64,000 nucleotides of DNA from Vallitalea pronyensis (GTDB taxonomy: Bacteria; Bacillota; Clostridia; Lachnospirales; Vallitaleaceae). The DNA lies in the NCBI RefSeq assembly GCF_018141445.1, contig NZ_CP058649.1:3057001-3121000 (forward strand), given 5' to 3'. Shown in pieces: positions 35,731 through 44,586 of this stretch (its first letter is position 1; every line of letters starts with the position of its first letter). The notes beneath the pieces were generated by a model. That model did no database searches. It worked only from the letters and a program-made list of their open reading frames with translations, and was not told where the DNA came from. The translations under genes and the position numbers were made by a program.

Positions 35731-37083
35731 ATGGCTTTCATGGTGATAAAAAATGTGAATGTGCTTACAATGAATAAAGAGAAAGATATCATTGAAAATG
35801 GTGTTGTCGTATTAGACGACCATATCATTCATGATATAGGTAATGAAGAATTATTAGATCAATATCCATGTGATCATATCATAGATGGCAAAAATGGTAT
35901 GCTTATACCAGGTATGATTAATACCCATACCCATACTTCCATGGTGGTTTTTAGAAGTCTTGGGGATGATGTACCCAATCGATTAAAAAGGTATCTATTT
36001 CCCTTAGAAAAAATGCTGGTGGATAAAGGGTTGGTTTATTTAGGTGCAAAATATGGTATCTTAGAAATGCTTTTAGGTGGTGTTACCACATTTACAGACA
36101 TGTATTTTTATGAAGATGAAGTGGCTAAAGCAGCGAAAGAACTTGGCATTCGAGGGGTTTTAGGAGAGACCATCATGAATTTTCCCTCGCCAGATTCAGA
36201 AGAACCTTATGGAGGATTGGCATACAGTAAATGGTTTATAGAAAAATGGAAAGATGATGACTTAATTATTCCGGCTGTAGCACCTCATGCACTGTATACC
36301 AATGATAAGGAACATTTGCAAATGGCTGCGGCATTATCAGATAAGTATCATGTACCCATGATGATGCACGTTGCAGAAATGGAATATGAATATAAGCAAT
36401 GTATAGAAGAACATCATATGACACCAGTAAAGTATTTGGATAGCATTGGTGTGCTGAGTGACAGGTTTTTAGTTGCTCATGGTATATTGGTAACAGAGGA
36501 AGATATCGATATATTGGAAAAAAGAAAAGTGGGTATTGCTCATAATGTTGGTGCCAATTCAAAAGGAGCAAAAGGCGTTGCCCCCATTACGGAAATGTTT
36601 CATAGAGGGATGAAGGTTGGTTTAGGAACAGATGGACCCATGAGTGGAAACACCCTGGATATCGTCACCCAGATGTCATTGGTTGGAAAAGTGCATAAAT
36701 TATTCAATCATGACCGTCGTCTATTTCCAGCCAGTGAAATACTGGAGATGGCTACCATTGGGGGCGCTAGAGCCTTAAACTTAGATAAAGATATAGGCTC
36801 TATTGAAGTTGGAAAAAAAGCTGATTTAGTTTTAGTTGAAACATCTTCTGTCAACATGCAGCCCATTTATGATTATTATTCCGTATTGGTTTATTCGGCC
36901 AACCCAAGTAATGTGGATACCGTTATTGTGGATGGTAAGGTTTTAGTTAAAAATAAGCAATTGGTTCAAAGGGAAGTAGCCACATCAACAACCATAGATG
37001 AAGTCACCAATACACCCCTGGCAATCATGGAACAATTAAAAAGAGTAAGAGAAAAAATTGAAAAAGCTGCGAACAAGCTTTAA
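35731..37083 (+). CDS. Amidohydrolase of the MTA/SAH or chlorohydrolase deaminase family
   Basis: A 450-residue metal-dependent deaminase. Metal ligands are in INTHTHTSMVVFRSLGDD near residue 65 (HxH), MMHVAEMEYEY near residue 210 (His), LVAHGI near residue 245 and GLGTDGPMSGN near residue 295 (Asp). The family includes 5'-methylthioadenosine/S-adenosylhomocysteine deaminases and related purine or guanine-type deaminases. The substrate-loop HNVGANSKGAKG differs from the more usual HxPxSNxKLxSG, so substrate specificity may differ. ATG 35731 follows AGGAG by eight bases; the frame could extend from a TTG at 35695 without a site. Likely last gene of the operon with adeC. Confidence 0.85.
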   Translation: MAFMVIKNVNVLTMNKEKDIIENGVVVLDDHIIHDIGNEELLDQYPCDHIIDGKNGMLIPGMINTHTHTSMVVFRSLGDDVPNRLKRYLFPLEKMLVDKGLVYLGAKYGILEMLLGGVTTFTDMYFYEDEVAKAAKELGIRGVLGETIMNFPSPDSEEPYGGLAYSKWFIEKWKDDDLIIPAVAPHALYTNDKEHLQMAAALSDKYHVPMMMHVAEMEYEYKQCIEEHHMTPVKYLDSIGVLSDRFLVAHGILVTEEDIDILEKRKVGIAHNVGANSKGAKGVAPITEMFHRGMKVGLGTDGPMSGNTLDIVTQMSLVGKVHKLFNHDRRLFPASEILEMATIGGARALNLDKDIGSIEVGKKADLVLVETSSVNMQPIYDYYSVLVYSANPSNVDTVIVDGKVLVKNKQLVQREVATSTTIDEVTNTPLAIMEQLKRVREKIEKAANKL

Positions 37084-37161
37084 TGATGACGATAAAAGGG
37101 CTTATATTTATCATGATGATTCATATAAGGTAAAAATAGATTAAATTAGAATAAAAAACAC

Positions 37162-37190
37162 TTGCAATATATGGCATTATCCTTTAATAT
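37162..37190 (+). promoter_or_regulatory. Promoter of the glycine riboswitch-gcv operon
   Basis: TTGCAA (37162-37167), 17 bases, TAATAT (37185-37190). Transcription would begin near 37197, just before the 17-codon frame and the riboswitch. The 506-bp gap between 37084 and gcvT is occupied by this promoter, a small leader frame, a tandem riboswitch and its terminator. Confidence 0.6.
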
Positions 37191-37214
37191 GAAACTATAA
37201 ATAAGAGGGGTATC

Positions 37215-37268
37215 ATGGATAAGCTTATGGTCATATCCTTAAGTATAGGATACTTTACAATTGAATAG
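37215..37268 (+). CDS. Possible 17-codon leader frame before the glycine riboswitch
   Basis: ATG at 37215 follows AGAGGGG by four to five bases and opens MDKLMVISLSIGYFTIE ending in TAG. It lies between the promoter and the first aptamer. No glycine codons are enriched (one only). A partial hairpin (TATCCT with AGGATA) falls within it. Could be coincidental. Confidence 0.3.
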   Translation: MDKLMVISLSIGYFTIE

Positions 37269-37283
37269 AAAACCTAAATGAAA

Positions 37284-37372
37284 ATAGCGAGAGATACCAG
37301 AAGTGGAGCCGAAGAAGCAATATAAAAAGCAGCCAACTTTTTATAGAATCTTTCAGGCAAAAGGATCGCTAT
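37284..37372 (+). ncRNA. Glycine riboswitch, aptamer 1
   Basis: The conserved glycine aptamer core GCCGAAGAAGCAA (37308-37320) and AATCTTTCAGGCAAAAGGA (37348-37365) are present, closed by P1 arms ATAGCGA (37284-37290) and TCGCTAT (37366-37372). Together with aptamer 2 it forms the tandem arrangement that senses glycine cooperatively and precedes gcvT in many Gram-positive bacteria. Confidence 0.93.
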
Positions 37373-37381
37373 GGGATAGGA

Positions 37382-37495
37382 ATTCTGGAAAGCTACCAAG
37401 TAGCACCGAAGGAGCAATATCCGTCTATTAGTTGAAGGGTTACAATTTCAGCAAATAGAGTATAAGATAGAATCTCTCAGGTAAAGATACAGGAT
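37382..37495 (+). ncRNA. Glycine riboswitch, aptamer 2
   Basis: The core ACCGAAGGAGCAAT (37405-37418) and AATCTCTCAGGTAAAGATA (37471-37489) match the second aptamer. Its closing stem can form between ATTCTG (37382-37387) and CAGGAT (37490-37495, two G-U pairs). That 3' strand is also the beginning of the terminator's first arm (37491), so glycine-bound aptamer and terminator are mutually exclusive: an ON switch by antitermination. Confidence 0.9.
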
Positions 37496-37534
37496 AAGAA
37501 GGCATTCGTTCAGAGTGTCTCCTTATCCTTTTTT
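37491..37534 (+). terminator. Terminator of the glycine riboswitch expression platform
   Basis: AGGATAAG (37491-37498) pairs with CTTATCCT (37522-37529) and the stem extends inwards to about 17 positions with one mismatch; a T-run follows (37529-37534). It overlaps the 3' side of aptamer 2. Confidence 0.85.
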
Positions 37535-37589
37535 GTATGATTTTTCACGAGCTTTATATTATTTTAGAATAAGAGGAGGTTATGTGCAC

Positions 37590-38696
37590 ATGGGTGAAGT
37601 AAAAAGAACGGCTCTATATGACGTGCATCATAAGCACAATGGCAACATGGTAGATTTTGCTGGATATGAGATGCCTTTGTATTATGATTCCATTATCAAT
37701 GAGCATCAAGCGGTTCGTCACCATGCAGGTATATTTGATGTAAGCCACATGGGTGAAGTTACTGTTGAAGGAGAAGAAGCAGAGGGTTACATACAGCATC
37801 TTGTTACCAATGATATAACACAGATTGATGAAGGTGGCGTCATGTATGCGCTGATGTGTTATGAAGACGGTGGTGTGGTTGATGATCTATTGGTCTACAA
37901 ATACACCTCAACCAAATACTTATTGGTCATTAATGCCAGCAATATTGATAAAGACTATGCTTGGATTAAAAAACAAGGAGAAGCATTTGATGTGACGTTG
38001 AAGAACATCAGTGATGCCATAGCAGAGGTGGCTCTCCAAGGACCAAAAGCCGAGAAGATTCTTCAAAAGCTTACGGATACCGATGTAAGCAGTATTACAT
38101 TCTTTACTTTCAAAGTGGATGTGTTGATTGATGGTAAGAAGTGTCTTGTATCCCGTACAGGTTATACAGGAGAAGATGGCTTTGAAATCTACACAACCCT
38201 AGAAAACATAGCCCATGTATGGGAGAAACTCATGGAAGCTGGTCAAGAGGAAGGGTTACAGCCTGCTGGACTTGGTGCTCGCGATACATTGCGTTTTGAA
38301 GTGGCATTACCTCTCTATGGTAATGAAATTCATAAGGATATTACACCCCTTGAAGCGGGATTATCCTACTTTGTTAAACTGGATACGGACTTTGTAGGCA
38401 AAGATGTACTCGTTAATCAAAAAGAAACAGGGTTGACAAGAAGAGTGGTAGGACTTGAACTCCTTGGAAAAGGTATCGCCAGACATGGGTATGAAGTCTT
38501 ATCACCAACGGGTGAGAAAATAGGTGAAATCACAACAGGTTACAAGTCACCTTCACTTGATAAAACCATTGCCTTAGCTGTTGTAGATAAACCTTTTACG
38601 AAGCTAGGTTCAGATGTGGTGGTTCAGATTAGAAAAAAACAAGTGCCAGCAAAGGTTGTCAGCAAGAAGTTCTATAAGAAAAATTACGCTAAGTAA
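37590..38696 (+). CDS. gcvT: Glycine cleavage system aminomethyltransferase GcvT
   Basis: A 368-residue T-protein that transfers the methylene carbon from the lipoyl arm of GcvH to tetrahydrofolate and releases ammonia. Visible motifs: TALYDVHHKHNGNMVDFAGY at the N terminus, FDVSHMGEV near residue 47, and SRTGYTGEDGFEIY near residue 187. Length is standard. ATG 37590 lies ten bases after GAGGAGG; the frame extends back to 37515 inside the terminator and riboswitch, which is not credible. It is the first gene of gcvT-gcvH-gcvPA-gcvPB-lpd, switched on by glycine through the riboswitch. Confidence 0.97.
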   Translation: MGEVKRTALYDVHHKHNGNMVDFAGYEMPLYYDSIINEHQAVRHHAGIFDVSHMGEVTVEGEEAEGYIQHLVTNDITQIDEGGVMYALMCYEDGGVVDDLLVYKYTSTKYLLVINASNIDKDYAWIKKQGEAFDVTLKNISDAIAEVALQGPKAEKILQKLTDTDVSSITFFTFKVDVLIDGKKCLVSRTGYTGEDGFEIYTTLENIAHVWEKLMEAGQEEGLQPAGLGARDTLRFEVALPLYGNEIHKDITPLEAGLSYFVKLDTDFVGKDVLVNQKETGLTRRVVGLELLGKGIARHGYEVLSPTGEKIGEITTGYKSPSLDKTIALAVVDKPFTKLGSDVVVQIRKKQVPAKVVSKKFYKKNYAK

Positions 38697-38750
38697 CAAG
38701 GAATACTACAATAATAATAAAACGTTTACATGTTATAGGAGGAATGAACA

Positions 38751-39131
38751 ATGAAGATTATGGATAATTGCTATTACACCAAGAATCATGAATGGATTAG
38801 AGTAGAAGGTAACGAAGGATGGGTTGGTGTGTCAGATTATGCTCAAGATGCCATGGGACAGATTGTATTTGTAGAACTGCCAGAGGCAGATGATTCATTT
38901 GCACAAGAAGATGCTTTTAGCGTTGTAGAATCTGTAAAAGCAGCATCGGATATCTATATGCCTGCAAGTGGTACAGTTACAGAAGTTAATGAGGTATTAG
39001 AAGATGAACCCGAACTGATTAATGAAGACCCTTATGCCCACTATATTTGTAAAATAGAGTTAGAGGATATGACAGAGTTAGATAATTTAATGGATGCAGA
39101 GGCATATGGCGCTTATTGTGAGTCTTTATAA
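38751..39131 (+). CDS. gcvH: Glycine cleavage system H protein
   Basis: A 126-residue lipoyl carrier that shuttles the aminomethyl group between P, T and L proteins. The lipoylation motif is VESVKAASDIYMP near residue 64 with the modified lysine, preceded by GQIVFVELPE. Length is normal. GGAGGA precedes the ATG. It lies 54 bp after gcvT and 33 bp before gcvPA in the glycine operon. No lipoate ligase gene is present in the window. Confidence 0.97.
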   Translation: MKIMDNCYYTKNHEWIRVEGNEGWVGVSDYAQDAMGQIVFVELPEADDSFAQEDAFSVVESVKAASDIYMPASGTVTEVNEVLEDEPELINEDPYAHYICKIELEDMTELDNLMDAEAYGAYCESL

Positions 39132-39164
39132 TGACGATTAAATATGTTAAAGGAGGGGTATGGG

Positions 39165-40520
39165 ATGCAATCTTATTTACCACATACGAAAGAAGATATA
39201 GCTAGTATGCTTTCAACCATTGGTGTCAACTGCTTGGAAGATTTATTTGAAGATATACCGGAAAGCATTCGATTAAATAAACGCTTACAATTACACAGTC
39301 CTATGAGTGAGCTAGAAGTGTCTAAGAAAATGAAGGAACTATCAGGACGTAATCTGGGTGTTGAGGATTTGGTGTGTTTTCTAGGAGCCGGTGCTTACGA
39401 TCATTACATTCCGAGTATCATCCATCATCTCACATCCAGGTCAGAATTTTATACGGCTTATACGCCCTATCAACCTGAGATTAGCCAAGGTACGTTGCAG
39501 GTTATCTTTGAATACCAATCCATGATGTGTGAATTAACAGGCATGGACGTGTCCAATGCATCCCTATATGATGGTGCAACAGCTGCGGCTGAAGGTGCAT
39601 TTATGGCCTGCGCATCTACCAGAAGAGATAAGATAGCTGTTTCCAAAACAGTTAACCCACAAGTACGCAAAGTCCTTAAAACCTATATGGCCTATAAAGA
39701 CATTGAGCTCATTGAGATTGAAGAGGCCCATGGTGTGACAGATATCCAAGATTTACGCACAAAAATGAATAAAGAAGTAGCTGGTGTCATCATTCAGAGT
39801 CCTAACTTTTTTGGTATTATTGAAGATGTCACCGAAGTAGAGACCATAACCCATGATGTAAAAGGTTTGCTCATGCTGCATGTGGACCCTATTTCACTGG
39901 CTATATTAAAATCGCCAGGGGATTGCGGTGCTGATATTGTTGTTGGCGAAGGACAGGGGTTAGGTAATCCGCTGAATTATGGTGGACCTTATCTTGGATT
40001 CATCGCTTGTACCAAGAAGCTTATGCGTAAGCTTCCAGGCAGAATCGTTGGAGAAACAGAAGATATAGAAGGTAAACGTGGTTTCGTCCTAACGCTACAG
40101 GCAAGAGAGCAGCATATTAGAAGAGAAAAAGCCACATCCAATATTACATCTAACCAAGCCCTTAATGCCCTTGCCGCAGCTATATACTTAACCACACTTG
40201 GCAAAGAAGGATTAAAAGAAGTGGCCAATCTTTGTTTACAAAAAGCACACTATGCCGCAAAAAAAATTACAGCACTGGATGGTTACAAGTTACAATTTGA
40301 CCAGCCATTCTTCAAAGAATTTGTTGTCACCAGTGATACAGAAATTGCAAAGGTGAATGATACCTTGTTACAAGTAGGTGTCCTAGGTGGATATGAACTG
40401 GATAAAGCATATGACACCTATAAACAGTCCATGCTTCTATGTGTAACAGAAAAGCGGACGAAGCAACAGATTGATCAGCTGGCTCATGTATTGGAGGAGA
40501 TGAATGATGAAAGGGTATAA
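39165..40520 (+). CDS. gcvPA: Glycine dehydrogenase (decarboxylating) subunit 1
   Basis: A 451-residue alpha subunit of the split P-protein. Typical features are [17 protein letters not shown] at the N terminus, [17 protein letters not shown] near residue 75 and [18 protein letters not shown] near residue 105. With GcvPB it decarboxylates glycine using PLP and passes the aminomethyl group to GcvH. The PLP lysine is on the other subunit, so none is expected here. ATG 39165 lies six bases after AAAGGAGGGG, favoured over an in-frame ATG at 39144. Its end overlaps the gcvPB start by 17 bp. Confidence 0.96.
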   Translation: MQSYLPHTKEDIASMLSTIGVNCLEDLFEDIPESIRLNKRLQLHSPMSELEVSKKMKELSGRNLGVEDLVCFLGAGAYDHYIPSIIHHLTSRSEFYTAYTPYQPEISQGTLQVIFEYQSMMCELTGMDVSNASLYDGATAAAEGAFMACASTRRDKIAVSKTVNPQVRKVLKTYMAYKDIELIEIEEAHGVTDIQDLRTKMNKEVAGVIIQSPNFFGIIEDVTEVETITHDVKGLLMLHVDPISLAILKSPGDCGADIVVGEGQGLGNPLNYGGPYLGFIACTKKLMRKLPGRIVGETEDIEGKRGFVLTLQAREQHIRREKATSNITSNQALNALAAAIYLTTLGKEGLKEVANLCLQKAHYAAKKITALDGYKLQFDQPFFKEFVVTSDTEIAKVNDTLLQVGVLGGYELDKAYDTYKQSMLLCVTEKRTKQQIDQLAHVLEEMNDERV

Positions 40521-41961
40521 CAAACTCATATTTGAATTATCCAAAGAAGGAAGAAAAAGCTATGACCTTCCAGATTGTGATGTACCAACTATATCTGCAT
40601 CAGAACTCATTCCAAAGAATATGTTACGTGAAACAGATGCCATGTTGCCAGAAGTGAGCGAGGTAGATGTAGTACGGCATTTTACATTACTATCCAACAA
40701 GAATTTTGGTGTGGATACAGGTTTTTACCCACTTGGTTCATGTACCATGAAATATAATCCTAAGATAAATGAGGATATGGCATCACTACCTGGGTTTACG
40801 GCTTTACACCCATTGCAGCCGGAACAAACGGTGCAAGGTGCTCTTAAGATGATGTATGAGCTACAGGACATGTTACAGGAAATAACAGGTATGCATAAGG
40901 TTTCCCTTCAACCAGCAGCAGGCTCCCAAGGGGAACTTACTGGCTTGATGATTGTAAAAGCTTATCATAATAAAAACGGTGACACCCATAGAAAAAAAAT
41001 TATTATACCCGATTCAGCCCATGGAACCAATCCAGCCAGTGCTACCATGGCAGGGTTTACGTCAGTAGAAATTGCATCCAATGATAAAGGCACCATTGAT
41101 CTTGAAGCATTAAAAGCTGTACTGGATGACGATGTGGCAGGGCTCATGTTAACCAACCCCAATACTTTGGGTTTATTTGAAAAGGATATTAAGACCATTG
41201 CTTCTCTTGTACATGAAGCAGGTGGTTTACTCTATTATGATGGCGCCAATATGAATGCCAATCTAGGTATTACTCGTCCAGGTGATATGGGATTTGATAT
41301 TGTTCACCTTAATCTACATAAAACGTTCTCAACACCTCATGGTGGGGGAGGACCTGGTAGTGGACCCGTAGGTGTTCGTGAGGATCTGGCACCATACTTA
41401 CCCATGCCGTTGGTTGAAAAACAAGCCGATAACTATCGTTTACAGTACGCCAGTGATTTGTCTATTGGAGCGGTTAAACATTTCTATGGTAACTTTGGTG
41501 TGCTGGTACGTGCTTATACGTATATTTTAACCATGGGAGCTGAAGGATTAAAGAAAGCCAGTCAATTGGCAGTGCTCAATGCAAATTACATGAAAGACGC
41601 CCTTAAAGATGATTATATTCTACCCATTGATGAGGTGTGTAAACATGAATTTGTGTTAGCAGGACTTCCAGAAAATGATGCACATGTTATAACCCTGGAT
41701 ATTGCAAAACGGTTAATTGATTATGGTTTTCATCCACCAACCATCTACTTCCCATTGATTATTGAGCAGGCACTTATGATTGAGCCGACGGAAACAGAGA
41801 GTAAAGAAAACCTAGATGCTTTTATAAACGCTCTAAAAGCCATAAAAGAAGAAGTAGCGACCAATCCGGAAGCTTTGAAAAATGCGCCATGTGATATGCC
41901 GGTAAGGCGTTTAGATGAAGTAACAGCGGCTAGAAAGCCCATACTTCGTTATCAAGGATAA
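40504..41961 (+). CDS. gcvPB: Glycine dehydrogenase (decarboxylating) subunit 2
   Basis: A 485-residue beta subunit of the split P-protein carrying the PLP-binding lysine in [20 protein letters not shown] near residue 270. Other family features are [14 protein letters not shown] near residue 77 and [17 protein letters not shown] near residue 170. It works with GcvPA, whose gene overlaps its start by 17 bp, a sign of balanced, coupled translation. Two consecutive ATGs (40504 and 40507) share the GGAGGAG site. The lpd gene follows after a 97-bp gap with a long hairpin. Confidence 0.96.
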   Translation: MMKGYNKLIFELSKEGRKSYDLPDCDVPTISASELIPKNMLRETDAMLPEVSEVDVVRHFTLLSNKNFGVDTGFYPLGSCTMKYNPKINEDMASLPGFTALHPLQPEQTVQGALKMMYELQDMLQEITGMHKVSLQPAAGSQGELTGLMIVKAYHNKNGDTHRKKIIIPDSAHGTNPASATMAGFTSVEIASNDKGTIDLEALKAVLDDDVAGLMLTNPNTLGLFEKDIKTIASLVHEAGGLLYYDGANMNANLGITRPGDMGFDIVHLNLHKTFSTPHGGGGPGSGPVGVREDLAPYLPMPLVEKQADNYRLQYASDLSIGAVKHFYGNFGVLVRAYTYILTMGAEGLKKASQLAVLNANYMKDALKDDYILPIDEVCKHEFVLAGLPENDAHVITLDIAKRLIDYGFHPPTIYFPLIIEQALMIEPTETESKENLDAFINALKAIKEEVATNPEALKNAPCDMPVRRLDEVTAARKPILRYQG

Positions 41962-41970
41962 AGAATAGAG

Positions 41971-42031
41971 AGGGGTATCTTATCATATCGTATGGCGATA
42001 GCATCCAGTCTGCTTAGATAAGATAACCCCT
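41971..42031 (+). other. Hairpin between gcvPB and lpd
   Basis: AGGGGTATCTTATC (41971-41984) pairs with GATAAGATAACCCCT (42017-42031) with a single bulged base; a small inner stem ATCG/CGAT lies in the loop. Only two or three T bases follow. Probably a processing site or partial terminator separating lpd expression from the gcv genes. Confidence 0.45.
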
Positions 42032-42058
42032 TTATGATTAGTTGAAGGAGTGGATAAG

Positions 42059-43453
42059 ATGAGAGACATTGTCATTATTGGTGGGGGCCCTGGAGGTTAT
42101 GTGGCCGCTATTCGAGGTGCACAGTTAGGTGCTCGTGTTTGCCTTATTGAAATGGACCGTGTAGGTGGCACCTGTCTTAATTGGGGTTGCATACCTACAA
42201 AGGCCCTATACAAACATGCAGAGATTTTACGTACTTTAGATAAAAGTAACACTTATGGTATTCATGTGGAAGCCTATGCAATGGATGTACAACAAGTGCA
42301 GGAGAGGAAACAGACCATTGTGGATAAGCTAGTAGGTGGTGTACAGCAGCTCTTAAAAAGCAATCATGTAGAGGTGATTAAAGGAAAAGGCATCATGAAA
42401 GATGCACATCACGTCATTGTGGAAAAAGAAGATGGCACCATAGAAGAAATAGAAGGTAAGCACCTGATTATCGCAACAGGTTCTCTGCCGGATACACTGC
42501 CTCTTGAAGGTATAGATGAAGAAGGTGTGTGGAACACCAATGATATTCTTGCCTTTGAGGAAGTACCTGAAAAACTGGCCATCATTGGCGGTGGTGTTGT
42601 TGGTATGGAGTTTGCCAGTATATTCAATGGCTTTGGTTCAGATGTTTCTGTGCTGGAATATTTGCCTCAAATACTAAATCAAGTAGATTCTGCTATTTCC
42701 AAACGTTTTAAATCCATGGCGAAGAAAAGCGGTATCGCCATTACCACTCAAGCAGAAGTTAAAAAGATTGTCAAAACAACAGATGGCTTAGACATACACT
42801 ATAGGTGTAAGGGTAAAGAACATATCCTAAGTGCAGACAAAGTCCTTGTTGCCGCAGGACGTCGAGCTAATCTAGCAGGATTAGAGCTTGATGGTTTAGG
42901 TATAGCCTATACTAAAAAGGGTATTCAAGTCAATGAAAATTATGAAACCAGCGTAAAAGGTATTTACGCCATTGGTGATGTTAATGGTAAAAGTATGTTA
43001 GCCCATGTAGCATCCCATCAGGGTGTACATGTGGTTGAGCATATTATGGGTATGGCTCACAAAGAAGAAAAAGTTGTACCCAGTTGTATCTTCGTCTTTC
43101 CTGAAATCGCCTATGCAGGTATAACAGAAGACGAAGCAAAAGAGCAGGATATTCCAGTACGTGTTGGAAAATTTATGTTTTCTGCTAATGGAAAAGCCAT
43201 GACACTGGGTAAAGATGAAGGCTTCGTTAAGCTTATTGCCCATGAAGAGACCCATGACGTTTTGGGTATGCATATATTAGGACCCCATGCTTCTGACCTT
43301 ATTCATGAAGGGGTCTTGGCCATTCAGAATGGTTTGAAAATAGAAGATATGATAGAGACCATCCATGCACATCCAACTTTGGCAGAAGCCATTCATGAGG
43401 CTGCATTAGATGTTCTTGATTTGGGCATTCATAGTCTGCCAAAAAAGAAATAA
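42059..43453 (+). CDS. lpdA: Dihydrolipoyl dehydrogenase
   Basis: A 464-residue FAD flavoprotein that reoxidises the dihydrolipoyl arm of GcvH with NAD+. The N terminus has the FAD-binding GGGPGGYVAAIRGAQLG; the redox-active disulfide is in GGTCLNWGCIPTKAL near residues 35-49 (CxxxxC); the NAD site is AIIGGGVVGMEFAS near residue 178; and the C terminus has the catalytic HAHPTLAEAIHEA. ATG 42059 follows AAGGAG by eight bases; a GTG at 42050 overlaps that site. Completes the glycine cleavage complex (L-protein). Confidence 0.95.
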   Translation: MRDIVIIGGGPGGYVAAIRGAQLGARVCLIEMDRVGGTCLNWGCIPTKALYKHAEILRTLDKSNTYGIHVEAYAMDVQQVQERKQTIVDKLVGGVQQLLKSNHVEVIKGKGIMKDAHHVIVEKEDGTIEEIEGKHLIIATGSLPDTLPLEGIDEEGVWNTNDILAFEEVPEKLAIIGGGVVGMEFASIFNGFGSDVSVLEYLPQILNQVDSAISKRFKSMAKKSGIAITTQAEVKKIVKTTDGLDIHYRCKGKEHILSADKVLVAAGRRANLAGLELDGLGIAYTKKGIQVNENYETSVKGIYAIGDVNGKSMLAHVASHQGVHVVEHIMGMAHKEEKVVPSCIFVFPEIAYAGITEDEAKEQDIPVRVGKFMFSANGKAMTLGKDEGFVKLIAHEETHDVLGMHILGPHASDLIHEGVLAIQNGLKIEDMIETIHAHPTLAEAIHEAALDVLDLGIHSLPKKK

Positions 43454-43458
43454 TGGAA

Positions 43459-43642
43459 GGGGCTGTCTCATAAAGCAATTTTGTTGGCTAGAAGTTTCTG
43501 GCAACTATAAGAGGTTAAGCTTTTCAGACCCCTAAACGTCCGTGTTTAGAGGGTCTGCACTCCGCCGTCCATGGCTGCGCTTTACGCTTAACCTCTTATA
43601 GTTGCCTACGATATTGACGTTATTTTTTTTTGAAACAGCCCC
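43459..43642. mobile_element. MITE-like non-autonomous element with nested hairpins
   Basis: GGGGCTGTCTCA (43459-43470) and TGAAACAGCCCC (43631-43642) are terminal inverted repeats (11 of 12 positions match). Inside, a perfect 21-bp inverted repeat (43500-43520 and 43586-43606) encloses a second stem (43525-43537 with 43544-43557). There is no coding sequence. Ends of this type occur on IS1182-like insertion sequences of Firmicutes, from memory. No convincing target-site duplication is seen. It sits 5 bp after lpd and could also terminate transcription. Confidence 0.65.
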
Positions 43643-43686
43643 TATAGATAGTATGTGGATGAAAGTCCACAAATAGCATGTAGAGA

Positions 43687-43726
43687 AGGGATACAATCTG
43701 TTAAAATTCTAACAGATTGTATCCCT
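43687..43726 (+). terminator. Strong hairpin after the MITE-like element
   Basis: AGGGATACAATCTGTTA (43687-43703) and TAACAGATTGTATCCCT (43710-43726) are perfect 17-bp complements around a 6-base loop. The downstream sequence is only moderately T-rich (CATTTATTGCATTTT). The rest of the 43454-44017 gap is AT-rich DNA with a TATAAT (43934-43939) that may serve the Lrp/AsnC gene; I see no gene in it. Confidence 0.55.
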
Positions 43727-44017
43727 CATTTATTGCATTTTATTTAATTAAGAGAATCAGCCATATAGGAAAAAAAATATGCATAAACGGTCAAAACACA
43801 AAAATAATTACTGAAATTCTTATAATATATTTAAAAAAAGAGGGGTATCGTATATACTAACAGTATAAGGAAAATAAACAAAAAAACATAAAGTATTATT
43901 CCTCTATAACCAAAATAATTATTGTTTGAACGGTATAATATCGAAAAAATTACGGATAATATACGCTAACCAAGAAAATATATTAATCGACAAAAATCTT
44001 ATAGATGAGAGGTAATT

Positions 44018-44476
44018 ATGGATACCATTGATCTTCAAATTTTAAGGTTATTACAAAAGAATGCTCGTGTAACGGTATCGGAAATCAGCCATCAGATAAA
44101 CTTATCCATATCTGCTGTCAGTGACCGGTTAAAAAAATTGGAATCTACAGGCATCATTGAACAGTATACAGCCATTATTAATCCAAATGTACTCCATCGA
44201 AAATTAACGGCTATTATGTTCATTGCCATCGATCGTCCACAATACACAGATGCTTTTACAGATTTTGTGAAAGAAAATGATGAGATATTGGATTGTTTGT
44301 ACATAGCAGGTGAGTATGACTATTCGTTAAAAATAGTGACCAAAGATACCTTCACTTTGGAACGGTTATTAAATCAGATAAAAGCCATTAATGGTATCAA
44401 AAAGACAAAGACCAATGTGGTCCTTTCAACGGTTAAAAATGCCCATTCTGTTGTTCCTTCCATTGAGGAAGAATAA
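44018..44476 (+). CDS. Lrp/AsnC family transcriptional regulator
   Basis: A 152-residue regulator: an N-terminal helix-turn-helix (IDLQILRLLQKNARVTVSEI, then NLSISAVSDRLKKLE) and a C-terminal RAM effector domain with AGEYDYSLKIVTKD near residue 91. Such proteins respond to amino acids. It is encoded 110 bp before alanine dehydrogenase in the same direction, so alanine-dependent control of ald is a reasonable inference, as in other bacteria where an Lrp-type regulator adjoins ald. The ATG follows GAGAGG by seven bases. Confidence 0.92.
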   Translation: MDTIDLQILRLLQKNARVTVSEISHQINLSISAVSDRLKKLESTGIIEQYTAIINPNVLHRKLTAIMFIAIDRPQYTDAFTDFVKENDEILDCLYIAGEYDYSLKIVTKDTFTLERLLNQIKAINGIKKTKTNVVLSTVKNAHSVVPSIEEE

Positions 44477-44586
44477 AAGGTTGTAAACAGTTAATAAAGG
44501 AAGATTACATTAACTGTATTACATAAACATGGAGGCTAACGCCGCCGCTATATATAAAGAAAGTGATTAATTAGGAGGAGAAAAAT

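Noticed and set aside
37515..37589. Longer gcvT start at 37515
   Set aside because: It would lie within the riboswitch terminator and lacks a ribosome site; ATG 37590 follows GAGGAGG.
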